Both the position numbers and the translations under genes were made by a program. DNA of 64,000 nt. Source: Ureibacillus composti (GTDB taxonomy: Bacteria; Bacillota; Bacilli; Bacillales_A; Planococcaceae). The stretch is from assembly GCA_030348875.1 (NCBI GenBank), contig JAUCEP010000002.1, positions 3,613,001 to 3,677,000 on the forward strand. The letters run 5' to 3'. The notes beneath the pieces were generated by a model. The model did not search any database, had not been told where the DNA came from, and saw only the letters and a program-made list of their open reading frames with translations. Of the stretch, positions 26,523-36,448 are shown piece after piece (within the stretch, counting starts at the first letter, position 1; the number at the start of each line of letters is the position of its first letter).

Positions 26523-26763
26523 AAATAAGGGAATGATTTTCCCTTATTTTAAAAAATTCCAGTATTTTCCGTCAAATAAGGGAAGTTATTTCCCTTATCT
26601 TCTTAAAATTGTTGAATTTTACCCATTTTAGAGCTGTTAACGGAACTTTTTTCCCTTATTTCAGCCATTCAAGCCTCTATTTTAGTCATTAACGGAATTT
26701 TCTTCCCTTATTTCTACTGTCAAAATATCTCTTATCCTCATTAACGGAACTATTTTCGCTTAA
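26523..26763. repeat. Dispersed intergenic repeat, copy 1 (five hairpin units)
   Basis: Five units at about 26523, 26574, 26637, 26689 and 26741. The first two are AAATAAGGGAA / TTCCCTTAT hairpins, the others TTAACGGAA with TTCCCTTATTT. The GGAA ends are spaced 51, 61, 52 and 52 bases. The third unit is flanked by GCTG/CAGC. The first four units match copy 2 at 61051-61236 in order and spacing. It lies between the 3' ends of the phosphatase gene and the ABC ATPase gene. No gene is present in 26405-26870. Confidence 0.85.
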
Positions 26764-26870
26764 ATCCGATTACCAACCCTCTACTTTATACATTAGCCAA
26801 AATTTCTCCTCTATATCCACATTCAAATGGCACATCATATGTCCCGCCCTCTTTACACACCACCATCAGC

Positions 26871-27719
26871 CTACGAAAAACTATTATACCTACACTCACT
26901 TACTTCCCGTTTTGCCGAAAGGGCTAGGGGGATCATAGTTTCAAACAGTAAATCTTCCTTATCAAAAATAAGCTTTCGTAAGTCAATATTGAAGTATTCT
27001 TTCATTCTAGTTTCTGTCATGACTTCGTGAACAGACCCAATTATTGCCTTTTTCTCCTTTGCAATCATTAACACTTGATCTGCTAAATAGAAGGCATGAT
27101 TTGGGTAATGGGTATTAATGATGCACGAGATATTGTGTTCCTTGGCTAAGCGTTTTAACGTTTGTAGAATGACTACCTGTTTTTGAATATCCAAATGTGA
27201 CTCTGGTTCATCTAAAATAAGGACTTCTGGATTTGACACGAGTGTTCTCGCAATTAACGCTAGTTGAAGTTCCCCACCACTGACTTCGTTGCAAGATTTC
27301 TTTGCCAAGTGTAAAATCCCGACTTCATCAAGGGCTTCCCGGGCTTTATCATAATCCTCTTTCCGTGGTTTTGACATCGAACTAATATACGGAGCTCGTC
27401 CCATTACTACTAAATCTTCTATGGAAAACCCGAAGACCATTTTATGTGCTTGTGGAACATAACCAATTTTCTTCCAAATTTCTTTTTGAGGAATTTTAGT
27501 CAGTTCCACCCCATCAATCAGAGTAAAACCCTTTTTCCAGCAGTTTAAGCCAGTGATACATTTCAAAAGGGTTGTCTTTCCTGCACCATTGGGCCCAAGA
27601 ATTGCCATGATTTCACCGCGCTCTAATGTAAAATCAATATCCGATGCATATATAAAAGGTTTTGTTTCCTTCTTCTTTTTCGCGTAATAGAAATTCCCAT
27701 CGTGAACCTCGATTTTCAT
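26871..27719 (-). CDS. ABC transporter ATPase, iron-chelate type
   Basis: 282 residues from the ATG at 27719, which overlaps the permease stop (ATGA). Walker A GPNGAGKTT (about 42-50), Q-loop YVPQAHK, signature VSGGELQLALIA, Walker B VLILDEPESHLD, H-loop NTHYPNHA. It belongs to the FecE/FhuC/BtuD class that pairs with FecCD permeases. Last gene of the leftward, Fur-box-controlled operon from 31098. Confidence 0.92.
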   Translation of the reverse strand: MKIEVHDGNFYYAKKKKETKPFIYASDIDFTLERGEIMAILGPNGAGKTTLLKCITGLNCWKKGFTLIDGVELTKIPQKEIWKKIGYVPQAHKMVFGFSIEDLVVMGRAPYISSMSKPRKEDYDKAREALDEVGILHLAKKSCNEVSGGELQLALIARTLVSNPEVLILDEPESHLDIQKQVVILQTLKRLAKEHNISCIINTHYPNHAFYLADQVLMIAKEKKAIIGSVHEVMTETRMKEYFNIDLRKLIFDKEDLLFETMIPLALSAKREVSECRYNSFS

Positions 27720-28717
27720 GACCAACTTCCCCCTGTCTTGCGTAATAAGTAGGCGAAAAATGGCGCACCCACAATAGCAGTTAAAATCGATAAAGGAATT
27801 TCAGCGGCCGTTAATGAACGGGCTAATGTATCGATAATTAACAAGTAAGCTCCACCTAAAGTAATGGATACCGGTAAAACTTTTTCATTATTTGTTCCGA
27901 CAAACATACGAGCTATATGCGGAATAATTAGTCCTACCCAGCCCACAATCCCGGCAATCGCAACAGCTGCTGCTGTACAAAGTGTGGCACCTGTAATGAC
28001 AAGCCATTTTAACTTCGTAACAGAAATCCCTAATGATTTTGCTTCATCTTCTGGTAATGTTAATAAGTTGATTCGCCAACGTACAGCTAATAAAATGATG
28101 ATTCCAACTAAAATGAGTGGTCCGGCTGTCCATAAGTCTCGCCATGAAGCCGTACCTAAACTTCCCATCAACCAATATGTAATAGACGGTAATTTTTCTT
28201 CTGGATCGGCAACAAATTTCGTTAATGAGATTAACGCATTAAATAATGCACTCGTCACAACACCAGCAAGAACCAACATAAAAATAGGTAAGTTCTTGCC
28301 TACTCCACCAATCACATAAGTAAAAGCAATTGCTGCTAAACCAAATACAATTGCAAAGCCTTGTGTGATATAACCATTCCCAAACAATAAGATTCCGATC
28401 GAGGCACCAAAACCAGCCCCAGCTGCTACCCCTAAAATATCCGCACTTACTAGAGGGTTTGCAAACATCCCTTGGAATGATGCACCTGAGATAGAAAGCC
28501 CAGCGCCCACTAGTAATGCGAGGATAATACGTGGTAAGCGCACCGTCATGACCACGTTTTCTTCCATCGGCGTCCAAGTTTCTTCGGTCGGAAAAATATG
28601 CGATGTCAGTATTTTTACTACCGTTACAAAATCTACCTCAAACCGTCCTATACCTAATGATGCAACTGCAATTACTAATGGTAAAAACCACAATAAGACA
28701 TTTTTCCAATTCTTCAT
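27716..28717 (-). CDS. FecCD-family ABC permease
   Basis: 333 residues with GAGG seven bases before the ATG. About ten membrane helices. Family marks include RLPRIILALLVGAGLSISGA (about 50-69), NPLVSADILGVAAGAGFGAS and AGIVGWVGLIIPHIARM. Forms a homodimeric channel for iron-siderophore, haem or cobalamin. Only one permease gene is present, as in BtuC-type systems. Confidence 0.92.
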   Translation of the reverse strand: MKNWKNVLLWFLPLVIAVASLGIGRFEVDFVTVVKILTSHIFPTEETWTPMEENVVMTVRLPRIILALLVGAGLSISGASFQGMFANPLVSADILGVAAGAGFGASIGILLFGNGYITQGFAIVFGLAAIAFTYVIGGVGKNLPIFMLVLAGVVTSALFNALISLTKFVADPEEKLPSITYWLMGSLGTASWRDLWTAGPLILVGIIILLAVRWRINLLTLPEDEAKSLGISVTKLKWLVITGATLCTAAAVAIAGIVGWVGLIIPHIARMFVGTNNEKVLPVSITLGGAYLLIIDTLARSLTAAEIPLSILTAIVGAPFFAYLLRKTGGSWS

Positions 28718-28740
28718 GTTGAATCCTCAAATCTAGTTAA

Positions 28741-29874
28741 TTAGTATTTTGCAGCATCAGATGACGGGTGTAAAATTTGTTCGATTTCTTCATCTGTTAC
28801 GTCATATTCATAGAAGTCTTTATAATACGTGCGAATTTCATCGTTCATATCATAATCAAATAAATCCGGTTGGTTAATATTTGCTAACCATTTCAGCATT
28901 AGAGGAGCATCACCACTTGGTGGGAACCAGCGATAAATCCCTAATGGTATCTTGTAAACTTGTTTATTTTTAACCGCTTCTACTTGGCTCCAGTCTTGGC
29001 CTTCAATCGTGTTATTATATAAATCTTCTGGTTGGACTTCTGTGAAGTTTGTTATGTAAATAATCTCAGGATTCCAAGAGAAAATTTGTTCCATATTTAC
29101 ATCTTTACGGCCTTCCACTCCTCCATCTGCTGCTACGTCATTAGCACCTGTTGCTTTTAACCATTGATTTCCGAAGAAGTTTTTACCTGAAACCGTGATT
29201 GCTTGGTCAGACATTTGATAAATCATTAATGCATTTGGTTTTTCTTCAGCAGTTAAGCTATCAATCTTTTCATTGATTTCACTTTGTACTGATTCTCCAA
29301 TTTGTAGGAATTTATCAGCGCGATCAGTTGTATCCGCAATTTGAGCCGTAAGTTCTAACCAACTGTTAAAAGTGTCAAGTGGTTCTGCCGCTGCAGCATC
29401 GATTGCTTTAATGGCAACTGTATTGATACCCGCACTGCGAGCTAAGTCAATTGATTTTTCATCCGTTGCAAGCTCGAAATAAAGATCAGGGTTAATCGCC
29501 ATTAATTCTTCGACATTCATTTCTCCATTTTGAACAAATGATGTATCCGCTTTTAAAACATCAGGAGATAACTTTGCTAAAATGGAGTTTTCTGCTGCGT
29601 TATATGAATTCGGATGCATCCCTACGATTTCTTTAGTAGAGTTTGTTGCTACGTACCAAGTATGGAAGTAAGGTAAGATGCTACCTGTTACAATTTCATC
29701 AACAACTCCATTAATCTTTATTTCTGTACCAGCTTGGTCTATTACAATTTTCTCTTCTGCTGTTGTTTGTACTTCAGCTCCTGTTTCTTCTACTTTTGTT
29801 TCTCCCTCTGAGCAAGCAGCTAATGCCATTGCTGAAAGTGCTACAGCTGCAATCATTTTTTTACTTTTAACCAT
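28741..29874 (-). CDS. Iron-type ABC substrate-binding lipoprotein
   Basis: 377 residues. Lipobox LAAC with Cys about residue 21 after a short signal peptide, so it is a membrane-anchored lipoprotein. TroA/FepB-like bilobal fold is suggested by IVTGSILPYFHTWYVATNS, NVEELMAINPDLYFELATDE, VNMEQIFSWNPEIIYITN and the end pattern YRWFPPSGDAPLMLKWLA. Ligand class (siderophore, haem or cobalamin) cannot be decided from sequence. It starts two bases after the stop of the paralogue gene A, in one operon with permease and ATPase. Confidence 0.9.
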   Translation of the reverse strand: MVKSKKMIAAVALSAMALAACSEGETKVEETGAEVQTTAEEKIVIDQAGTEIKINGVVDEIVTGSILPYFHTWYVATNSTKEIVGMHPNSYNAAENSILAKLSPDVLKADTSFVQNGEMNVEELMAINPDLYFELATDEKSIDLARSAGINTVAIKAIDAAAAEPLDTFNSWLELTAQIADTTDRADKFLQIGESVQSEINEKIDSLTAEEKPNALMIYQMSDQAITVSGKNFFGNQWLKATGANDVAADGGVEGRKDVNMEQIFSWNPEIIYITNFTEVQPEDLYNNTIEGQDWSQVEAVKNKQVYKIPLGIYRWFPPSGDAPLMLKWLANINQPDLFDYDMNDEIRTYYKDFYEYDVTDEEIEQILHPSSDAAKY

Positions 29875-29875
29875 A

Positions 29876-30478
29876 TTAATTCTCTCCTCTAAGCCATTTG
29901 ATAACGCCGTTTAAAAACAGTTTTGTTTGATCGATAAATCCTAGTCCAATGTGGAAAATTGGGTCTAGGCTTGTGACAACTAGTTCGCCATTGAAGCTCA
30001 CTTGGTCAATATAGAAAATAGAACGTCCTTCGTGATTATCCACTAACGAAATAGCGCCTTCTGGAGGCTGAAATGTACCGTGATAATGCCATTTCATGTG
30101 TTTTAGCGTGACATGTTCATATAAAGTGTGCATATTATTGCGTTCAAACAATGGTAAGTCACCTTTGTCTTTTACCCACCAACTAAAATTCACTTCCGAT
30201 TCTTCCCAGTCAATCGTTGGAAACCAATTGTCTAAAACTTCCCCGAATATTAATAACCGTTTCCCTGAGTTAACAAAACTTATAAACTTCCCTTGGTTTT
30301 GTTTTAAGTGTGGGATACTTAATCTTTCCGTTACAATTAATGTGTCATAAATTGATAAATCCGTATTATGTAGTTCCGTAATATGAATAATGTCATCGTA
30401 TAACCCCTTATACTCTTCCATTGCAAAAAATCGATTGTGGAAGCTCATGCCATTAGTTAGAATTGCAATTTTATTCAT
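29876..30478 (-). CDS. Paralogue A (unknown; WHxHG subfamily) of the iron locus
   Basis: 200 residues; its ATG overlaps the stop of gene B (ATGA). No signal peptide, so cytoplasmic. The start KIAILTNG, the strand YDTLIVTE and GKRLLIFGEVLDNWFP follow a Rossmann-like alpha/beta plan resembling class-I amidotransferase or ThuA-like domains, but no catalytic Cys elbow is seen. MKWHYHGTF (W-H-x-H-G) and FYIDQVSFNG, VVTSLDP are shared with paralogue D at 31879. Two closely spaced His suggest a metal or ligand site. Function unknown; the operon ties it to iron-chelate uptake. Confidence 0.8.
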   Translation of the reverse strand: MNKIAILTNGMSFHNRFFAMEEYKGLYDDIIHITELHNTDLSIYDTLIVTERLSIPHLKQNQGKFISFVNSGKRLLIFGEVLDNWFPTIDWEESEVNFSWWVKDKGDLPLFERNNMHTLYEHVTLKHMKWHYHGTFQPPEGAISLVDNHEGRSIFYIDQVSFNGELVVTSLDPIFHIGLGFIDQTKLFLNGVIKWLRGEN

Positions 30479-31098
30479 ACATGTGCCTCTTTTCTGCTCG
30501 CATATTCCTCACGAATCGTATCTAGTATTTGTCTTGGTAAGCGATTAGCTGAGGATTCTTCATCACGATAAACTTGATATAAATCCGTTCCAGAACCAAC
30601 AAATAAAGTTCCATTTGTTGAGGCACGATCCACATAGATAATTGGTGCACCTAGCTGATCCTCTACAATTACTTCCGCACCATCTGGTAGTTCTTTAAAA
30701 TAACCTCTTGTAAAGAAGCCCTTAACCCCGCGGCGATAATTTAAATCATAAGGATCAATTCCTTCAAACATAGTGGCAATTGGCTCACGCAAAATTATTT
30801 CACGTTCTCTTATGGCAATTGGCGAACGGTACCAAATTGGTGCATTTGGTAAATAGCTTTGTGACATCTTTGCAAATGAGAAGATGACTCCTCCTTTATT
30901 CAAGTAATCTTCGAATAGTCTCTTATGCGCCATCATAAAATCTTCATCCACATAATTTGTAATAATTAACCCAACATAGGCAGATAAATCAGTATTCGGT
31001 AAATCATACATATCAATAAATACTAGCCCTTGGTCTCGATCCTTTTGACGTAATCTAGCAAATTGAATATCGTTGGCTACGTACCCAATATATTTCAT
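30475..31098 (-). CDS. Paralogue B (unknown; GxxRGY subfamily) of the iron locus
   Basis: 207 residues with AGGAGG six bases before the ATG. First gene of the leftward operon. It shares with paralogue C the patterns ITNYVDEDF, GGVIFSF, YLPNAP, RRGVKGFFTRGYF and YVDRASTNGTLFVGSGTDLY; the last motif is also recognisable in A and D (YID/YVD followed by Ser and Gly). No signal peptide or membrane segment. Fold looks alpha/beta. No known family recognised. The 5' region holds the shared Fur box. Confidence 0.8.
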   Translation of the reverse strand: MKYIGYVANDIQFARLRQKDRDQGLVFIDMYDLPNTDLSAYVGLIITNYVDEDFMMAHKRLFEDYLNKGGVIFSFAKMSQSYLPNAPIWYRSPIAIREREIILREPIATMFEGIDPYDLNYRRGVKGFFTRGYFKELPDGAEVIVEDQLGAPIIYVDRASTNGTLFVGSGTDLYQVYRDEESSANRLPRQILDTIREEYASRKEAHV

Positions 31099-31156
31099 AC
31101 ATTTCCTCCTTTTTTAGATTAGTCATATTTTTTTATTTATTTTTTAATCTTTTCGA

Positions 31157-31193
31157 AGTATAATTGATAACGATTATCATTGTCAATTATATT
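31157..31193. promoter_or_regulatory. Face-to-face promoters sharing one Fur box
   Basis: Leftward promoter: TTGACA (31186-31181), 18 bases, TATACT (31162-31157). Rightward promoter: TTGATA (31164-31169), 18 bases, TATATT (31188-31193). The Fur-like element TGATAACGATTATCA (31165-31179), a 7-1-7 inverted repeat, lies in both spacers; the 19-base stretch 31166-31184 matches the Fur consensus at 16 positions. Iron-loaded Fur would block both transcripts at once. Confidence 0.85.
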
Positions 31194-31237
31194 TTTCGCT
31201 AATAATCGACATCATCATAAGGAGTGGAACATGAATA

Positions 31238-31882
31238 ATGACAACTATGAAAATAGTAAAATTAAGTGGTGGACATGCTTTCGGACTAGAAGGTCGTGCA
31301 ATGGCAGCTTCAAATGAACCCATGGATCACATTACCAATCTAGATCAATATGAACTTTCAACAGCAAATTTAAAGGAGTTTAACGTTTTAGTCATTACGG
31401 ACTTTATCGACCAAGAATTTTTATTTGAGAAAAAACAGATCATTGAGGAATTTTTGAATGATGGAAAAATAGTGATTGCTTGTACACATATTTTTAGAGC
31501 TTGGTTGCCAGGTGTAAATCTTTTCATGCCGAAAAAGATTAAAAATCATACAGATTATGACTTAAAAGTGATAAATGAACACTCGATTTTTCATGGTGTT
31601 GATATGAACGAGCTTGCGGTTCGTAAAGGTGTTTATGGTTTCTATGCTCGGGGGTATCACCCACTTACGAATAAAAATGCAGAAGTTGTGCTTGCATTCC
31701 AAGATGAGACACCTATTACATATATTGACCGAGCAACGACAAAAGGAACAATCCTTGCGCATTCTGCACGTGATCTTCTTTCATATGCAACAGGAGATAA
31801 TTCTACGCAATTAATTGCCATTCAAACATTGAAGTGGATTGAACAAGAATTAGCACAATTAGAAAAGGAGAAAGTATCATGA
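31238..31882 (+). CDS. Paralogue C (unknown; GxxRGY subfamily) of the iron locus
   Basis: 214 residues as called from the ATG at 31238; a second in-frame ATG is at 31247. The AAGGAG ribosome site (31219-31224) is better spaced for an out-of-frame ATG at 31231 that opens a 28-codon frame, so the start is uncertain. It is similar to paralogue B: ITDFIDQEF, VYGFYARGYHP, YIDRATTKGTILAHSARDL. Cytoplasmic, alpha/beta-like. First gene of the rightward pair, coupled to D by a four-base overlap. Confidence 0.8.
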   Translation: MTTMKIVKLSGGHAFGLEGRAMAASNEPMDHITNLDQYELSTANLKEFNVLVITDFIDQEFLFEKKQIIEEFLNDGKIVIACTHIFRAWLPGVNLFMPKKIKNHTDYDLKVINEHSIFHGVDMNELAVRKGVYGFYARGYHPLTNKNAEVVLAFQDETPITYIDRATTKGTILAHSARDLLSYATGDNSTQLIAIQTLKWIEQELAQLEKEKVS

Positions 31883-32490
31883 GAAAGATTGCAGCATTAT
31901 ACGGTGGACATGCTCCCCATTACCGTACATTCCATGAGCCAAAAATTAACCAATATATTGAGAAAGTGATTTACTTACCGCGCTTTAAGGAAACGGATTT
32001 AGATGAAATCGATGTACTAATGGTTCCATCTCAATTACATCTGAAACTATTTGAAAATATAGTTCCAGCCATTCATGAGTTTGTGGACCGAGGAGGAATT
32101 GTTGTGGCTTTTGGTCCCCAACCAATCAAATGGATTCCAAATCAAAAATGGGAGTCTCGCCCAACAAACTTTTGGTGGTGGTTAGAACCAGGAGCTGATA
32201 GTGGATTGCGTTTAGTTGCACCTGAATATCCTTTATTCCGAGATGGTCATTTAAATCTTGAAGCTTGTACGTGGCATCAGCATGGAGTTTTTCATTTGGA
32301 AGAAGGAATGGAATCCATTATTGATATGAAGGATGGCGGCTCTTTACTGTATGTGGACAAAATTAGTTCAAAAGGAACTTGGATTGTAACGACGCTCGAT
32401 CCCGATTTCCACTTTGGTTCATACTTTATGCCGGCAACTGAACTATTCTTAGAAGGCTTCATGCCTTGGCTTGCGAGTGGGGAGATTTAA
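31879..32490 (+). CDS. Paralogue D (unknown; WHxHG subfamily) of the iron locus
   Basis: 203 residues, start overlapping the stop of C (ATGA) and preceded by AAAAGGAG. Similar to paralogue A: start AALYGGHAPHYRTFHEP, then FVDRGGIVVAFG, WIPNQKWESRPTNFWWW, CTWHQHGVFHLEEG (W-H-x-H-G-x-F as in A) and YVDKISSKGTWIVTTLDPDF. No signal peptide. It ends the rightward transcript; a possible terminator lies at 32504-32545. Function unknown, expected to be iron-controlled through the shared Fur box. Confidence 0.8.
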   Translation: MRKIAALYGGHAPHYRTFHEPKINQYIEKVIYLPRFKETDLDEIDVLMVPSQLHLKLFENIVPAIHEFVDRGGIVVAFGPQPIKWIPNQKWESRPTNFWWWLEPGADSGLRLVAPEYPLFRDGHLNLEACTWHQHGVFHLEEGMESIIDMKDGGSLLYVDKISSKGTWIVTTLDPDFHFGSYFMPATELFLEGFMPWLASGEI

Positions 32491-32503
32491 TTTTTATTAA
32501 ACT

Positions 32504-32545
32504 AAGCAGAGCTCCTAAAGCTGTTTTATAGGTAGGTCTGTTTTT
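32504..32545 (+). terminator. Possible terminator after paralogue D
   Basis: CAGAGCTCCTA pairs imperfectly (one bulge) with TAGGTAGGTCTG, followed by five T. Confidence 0.4.
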
Positions 32546-32600
32546 ATTCAGGCGCAAGCATCATGTTTAATTGTTGATAAATTATATCTTTTGTAAGTAC

Positions 32601-32632
32601 AAAAAAAGGACCTCAAAACTGAGGCCCTTTTT
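32601..32632 (-). terminator. Terminator after eno
   Basis: GGACCTCA and TGAGGCCC around AAAC, with an A-run before and T-run after; works in both directions and lies 11 bases past the eno stop. Confidence 0.85.
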
Positions 32633-32642
32633 AACGATTATC

Positions 32643-33947
<1,305 letters not shown>

Positions 33948-34024
33948 TCACCGTCTAATTGTTTTAAGTTTATCTAAAGCTTGAATCTAATTTGGTCAGA
34001 CCGAGCTTAGAGTCTTTCATACTG

Positions 34025-35569
34025 TTACTCTTCTTCAGCAACGTCAAATAATGGTGTTCCTGTCATTTCCTGTGGTTGTTCCACACCTAACAATTTTAAC
34101 ATAGTAGGCGCAAGGTCTGCTAAAATCCCACCATCTTTTATTGTAATATTTGGTTTTGTCACAATAATTGGAACAGGATTCGTTGTATGAGCTGTCATTG
34201 GTTGTCCTTCTAAAGTGACGACTTCATCTGAATTACCATGGTCAGCTGTAATAATAGCCGCGCCACCTTTTGATAGGATTGCGTCAACTACTCTACCTAA
34301 ACATTCATCTACTACTTCAATTGCCTTAATGGTTGGTTCAAGCATTCCACTATGTCCAACCATATCTGGATTTGCAAAGTTTAAAATAATTGCATCAAAT
34401 TTATCCGCTGCAATTTCTGCTAATAGTGCTTCCGTTACTTCATAAGCACTCATTTCTGGTTTTAAATCATATGTAGCAACCTTTGGCGAAGCAATTAATA
34501 GTCGTTCTTCCCCTGGGAATGTTGCTTCTCGACCACCGCTCATAAAGAATGTCACGTGTGGGTATTTCTCAGTTTCTGCAATGCGTAATTGAGTTAAGCC
34601 ATTTGCAGCAATAACTTCACCGACAGTATTGACTAAATCAACATTTTCAAACGCTACATCTGCATTTACATCTACACTATAGTGTGTAAAGGAAACAAAT
34701 TTTAGATTTTCAGGATGCTTTTTCGATAATTCAAACCCATCGAATTGATCATTCGTGAAAACTTTTGATAATTGGATTGCACGGTCAGGTCGGAAGTTAA
34801 AGAACACAACTGCATCATTTGTATCGATTGTAGCAGTAGGTTGTCCTTCCTTCGTAATCACAAAAGGAATTACAAACTCATCGACAACTTCACGTTCATA
34901 GGAAGATTCCACACCCGCTTTTGCAGTGGCCGCAGTTTGTCCAATCCCATCGACAAGTGCTTTATATGATAACTCCACACGTTCCCAACGTTTGTCGCGG
35001 TCCATCGCATAATAACGTCCATGGATAGAAGCAAATTTCCCAATACCGATTTCTTTCATTTGTTTTTCTGCTTCTTCGATATAACCAACAGCTGTTGTTG
35101 GCCCTACGTCACGACCATCTAAAAAACCATGTACATACACTTCTTCTAACCCATTTGCTTTTGCTAGCTTTAATAGGGCAAATAAATGCTCATAGTGACT
35201 ATGTACTCCTCCGTCTGACAATAACCCCATTAGGTGAAGTTTAGAATTATAAGCTTTCGCATGTTGTACAGCTTGTATAAACTTTTCGTTTCGGAAAAAG
35301 TCACCCTCACGAATGGACTTATGTATTCGTGTTAAGCTTTGATAAACTATTCTTCCTGCACCGATATTTAAGTGTCCTACTTCCGAATTCCCCATTTGCC
35401 CATCAGGAAGACCAACTGCTTCCCCTGAAGCGGTTAATGTTGAATGTGGGTAACTCGCCCAATATCGATCAAAGTTAGGTTTTTTTGCTTGTGCAACTGC
35501 ATTACCGAATTGTTCATCTCGGAATGCAAAACCATCTAAAATAATTAATGCAACTGGCTGTTTAGGCAT
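34025..35569 (-). CDS. gpmI: Phosphoglycerate mutase, cofactor-independent
   Basis: 514 residues from the ATG at 35569, eight bases after GGAGG; an upstream TTG at 35584 overlaps the ribosome site. Alkaline-phosphatase superfamily: [11 protein letters not shown] (metal Asp), [17 protein letters not shown] (catalytic Ser), [31 protein letters not shown]. It interconverts 3- and 2-phosphoglycerate with manganese. Between tpiA and eno in the usual Bacillus order. Confidence 0.97.
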   Translation of the reverse strand: MPKQPVALIILDGFAFRDEQFGNAVAQAKKPNFDRYWASYPHSTLTASGEAVGLPDGQMGNSEVGHLNIGAGRIVYQSLTRIHKSIREGDFFRNEKFIQAVQHAKAYNSKLHLMGLLSDGGVHSHYEHLFALLKLAKANGLEEVYVHGFLDGRDVGPTTAVGYIEEAEKQMKEIGIGKFASIHGRYYAMDRDKRWERVELSYKALVDGIGQTAATAKAGVESSYEREVVDEFVIPFVITKEGQPTATIDTNDAVVFFNFRPDRAIQLSKVFTNDQFDGFELSKKHPENLKFVSFTHYSVDVNADVAFENVDLVNTVGEVIAANGLTQLRIAETEKYPHVTFFMSGGREATFPGEERLLIASPKVATYDLKPEMSAYEVTEALLAEIAADKFDAIILNFANPDMVGHSGMLEPTIKAIEVVDECLGRVVDAILSKGGAAIITADHGNSDEVVTLEGQPMTAHTTNPVPIIVTKPNITIKDGGILADLAPTMLKLLGVEQPQEMTGTPLFDVAEEE

Positions 35570-35684
35570 TAGCCGCGCCTCCAATACTTTTAATCAATTT
35601 CGCTTTGGCTTCACTTGCCAGAATTTGAAACTGGCACAATGTTTGATAATCTTTCTAAGTGGCATAGCCGAAGCTTTAGCTTTA

Positions 35685-36437
35685 TTAGATTTTGTCTAAT
35701 AAAGCTAAATAAGATTCTACTTGTAAGCTTGCACCGCCCACAAGCGCCCCATCGATGTGTTCTTTTGATAATAATTCTTCAATATTATCTGGTTTTACAC
35801 TACCGCCATATTGAATGCGAATTTGCTGTGCTGTGCTATTATCGTAAAGCTCTTCCACCACTTTACGTATTTGACCACAAACATGATTTGCATCCTCAGC
35901 AGTTGCAGTCTTTCCTGTCCCAATAGCCCAGATTGGTTCGTAAGCAATGACCATGTGCCCTACTTCTTCACTAGTAAATCCTTGAAGTGCAGCTTTTACT
36001 TGGTTTGAGACTTTTTCCTCTGTTTTACCTGCTTCACGCTCTTCTAATGTTTCACCACAGCAGATAATTGGAACGATTCCGTGAGAAAGTGCTGCTTTCA
36101 CCTTTTTATTCACGGCTTCATCTGTCTCATTGAAATATTCACGTCTTTCTGAGTGTCCCAAAATAACGTAATCCACATTAATAGCTTCTAATTGAGAAGG
36201 ACTGATTTCTCCTGTAAAAGCTCCTTCATTTTCAAAATGCATATTTTGTGCACCAATCGCTAGATCAGTTTCAGTAGCAAGATCAACAAGTGTAGGTAAG
36301 TATAGGGCTGGAGCGCAAATAACTGCGTCCACTTTCTCATCTGACGGTACTGCTTCACGTACAGATTCAACAAATTCAACTGCTTCGTCAAATGTTTTAT
36401 ACATTTTCCAGTTACCTGCAATTATCGGTTTACGCAT
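35685..36437 (-). CDS. tpiA: Triosephosphate isomerase
   Basis: 250 residues. N-terminal Asn/Lys in AGNWKMYKT (about 8-16), catalytic His in [12 protein letters not shown], catalytic Glu in [13 protein letters not shown], phosphate loop in IQYGGSVKP and [10 protein letters not shown]. It interconverts dihydroxyacetone phosphate and glyceraldehyde 3-phosphate. Eleven bases after pgk. A 115-bp gap before gpmI has short inverted repeats but no clear terminator. Confidence 0.98.
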   Translation of the reverse strand: MRKPIIAGNWKMYKTFDEAVEFVESVREAVPSDEKVDAVICAPALYLPTLVDLATETDLAIGAQNMHFENEGAFTGEISPSQLEAINVDYVILGHSERREYFNETDEAVNKKVKAALSHGIVPIICCGETLEEREAGKTEEKVSNQVKAALQGFTSEEVGHMVIAYEPIWAIGTGKTATAEDANHVCGQIRKVVEELYDNSTAQQIRIQYGGSVKPDNIEELLSKEHIDGALVGGASLQVESYLALLDKI

Positions 36438-36448
36438 GAAGTTGCCTC

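Noticed and set aside
26523-26763. CRISPR array or set of terminators
   Set aside because: Units do not have constant repeats with unique spacers, and only some are followed by T-runs; the same spacing at 61051-61236 shows a dispersed repeat instead.
28239-28577. 112-residue leftward open frame inside the permease gene
   Set aside because: It is a shadow of the FecCD permease in another frame.
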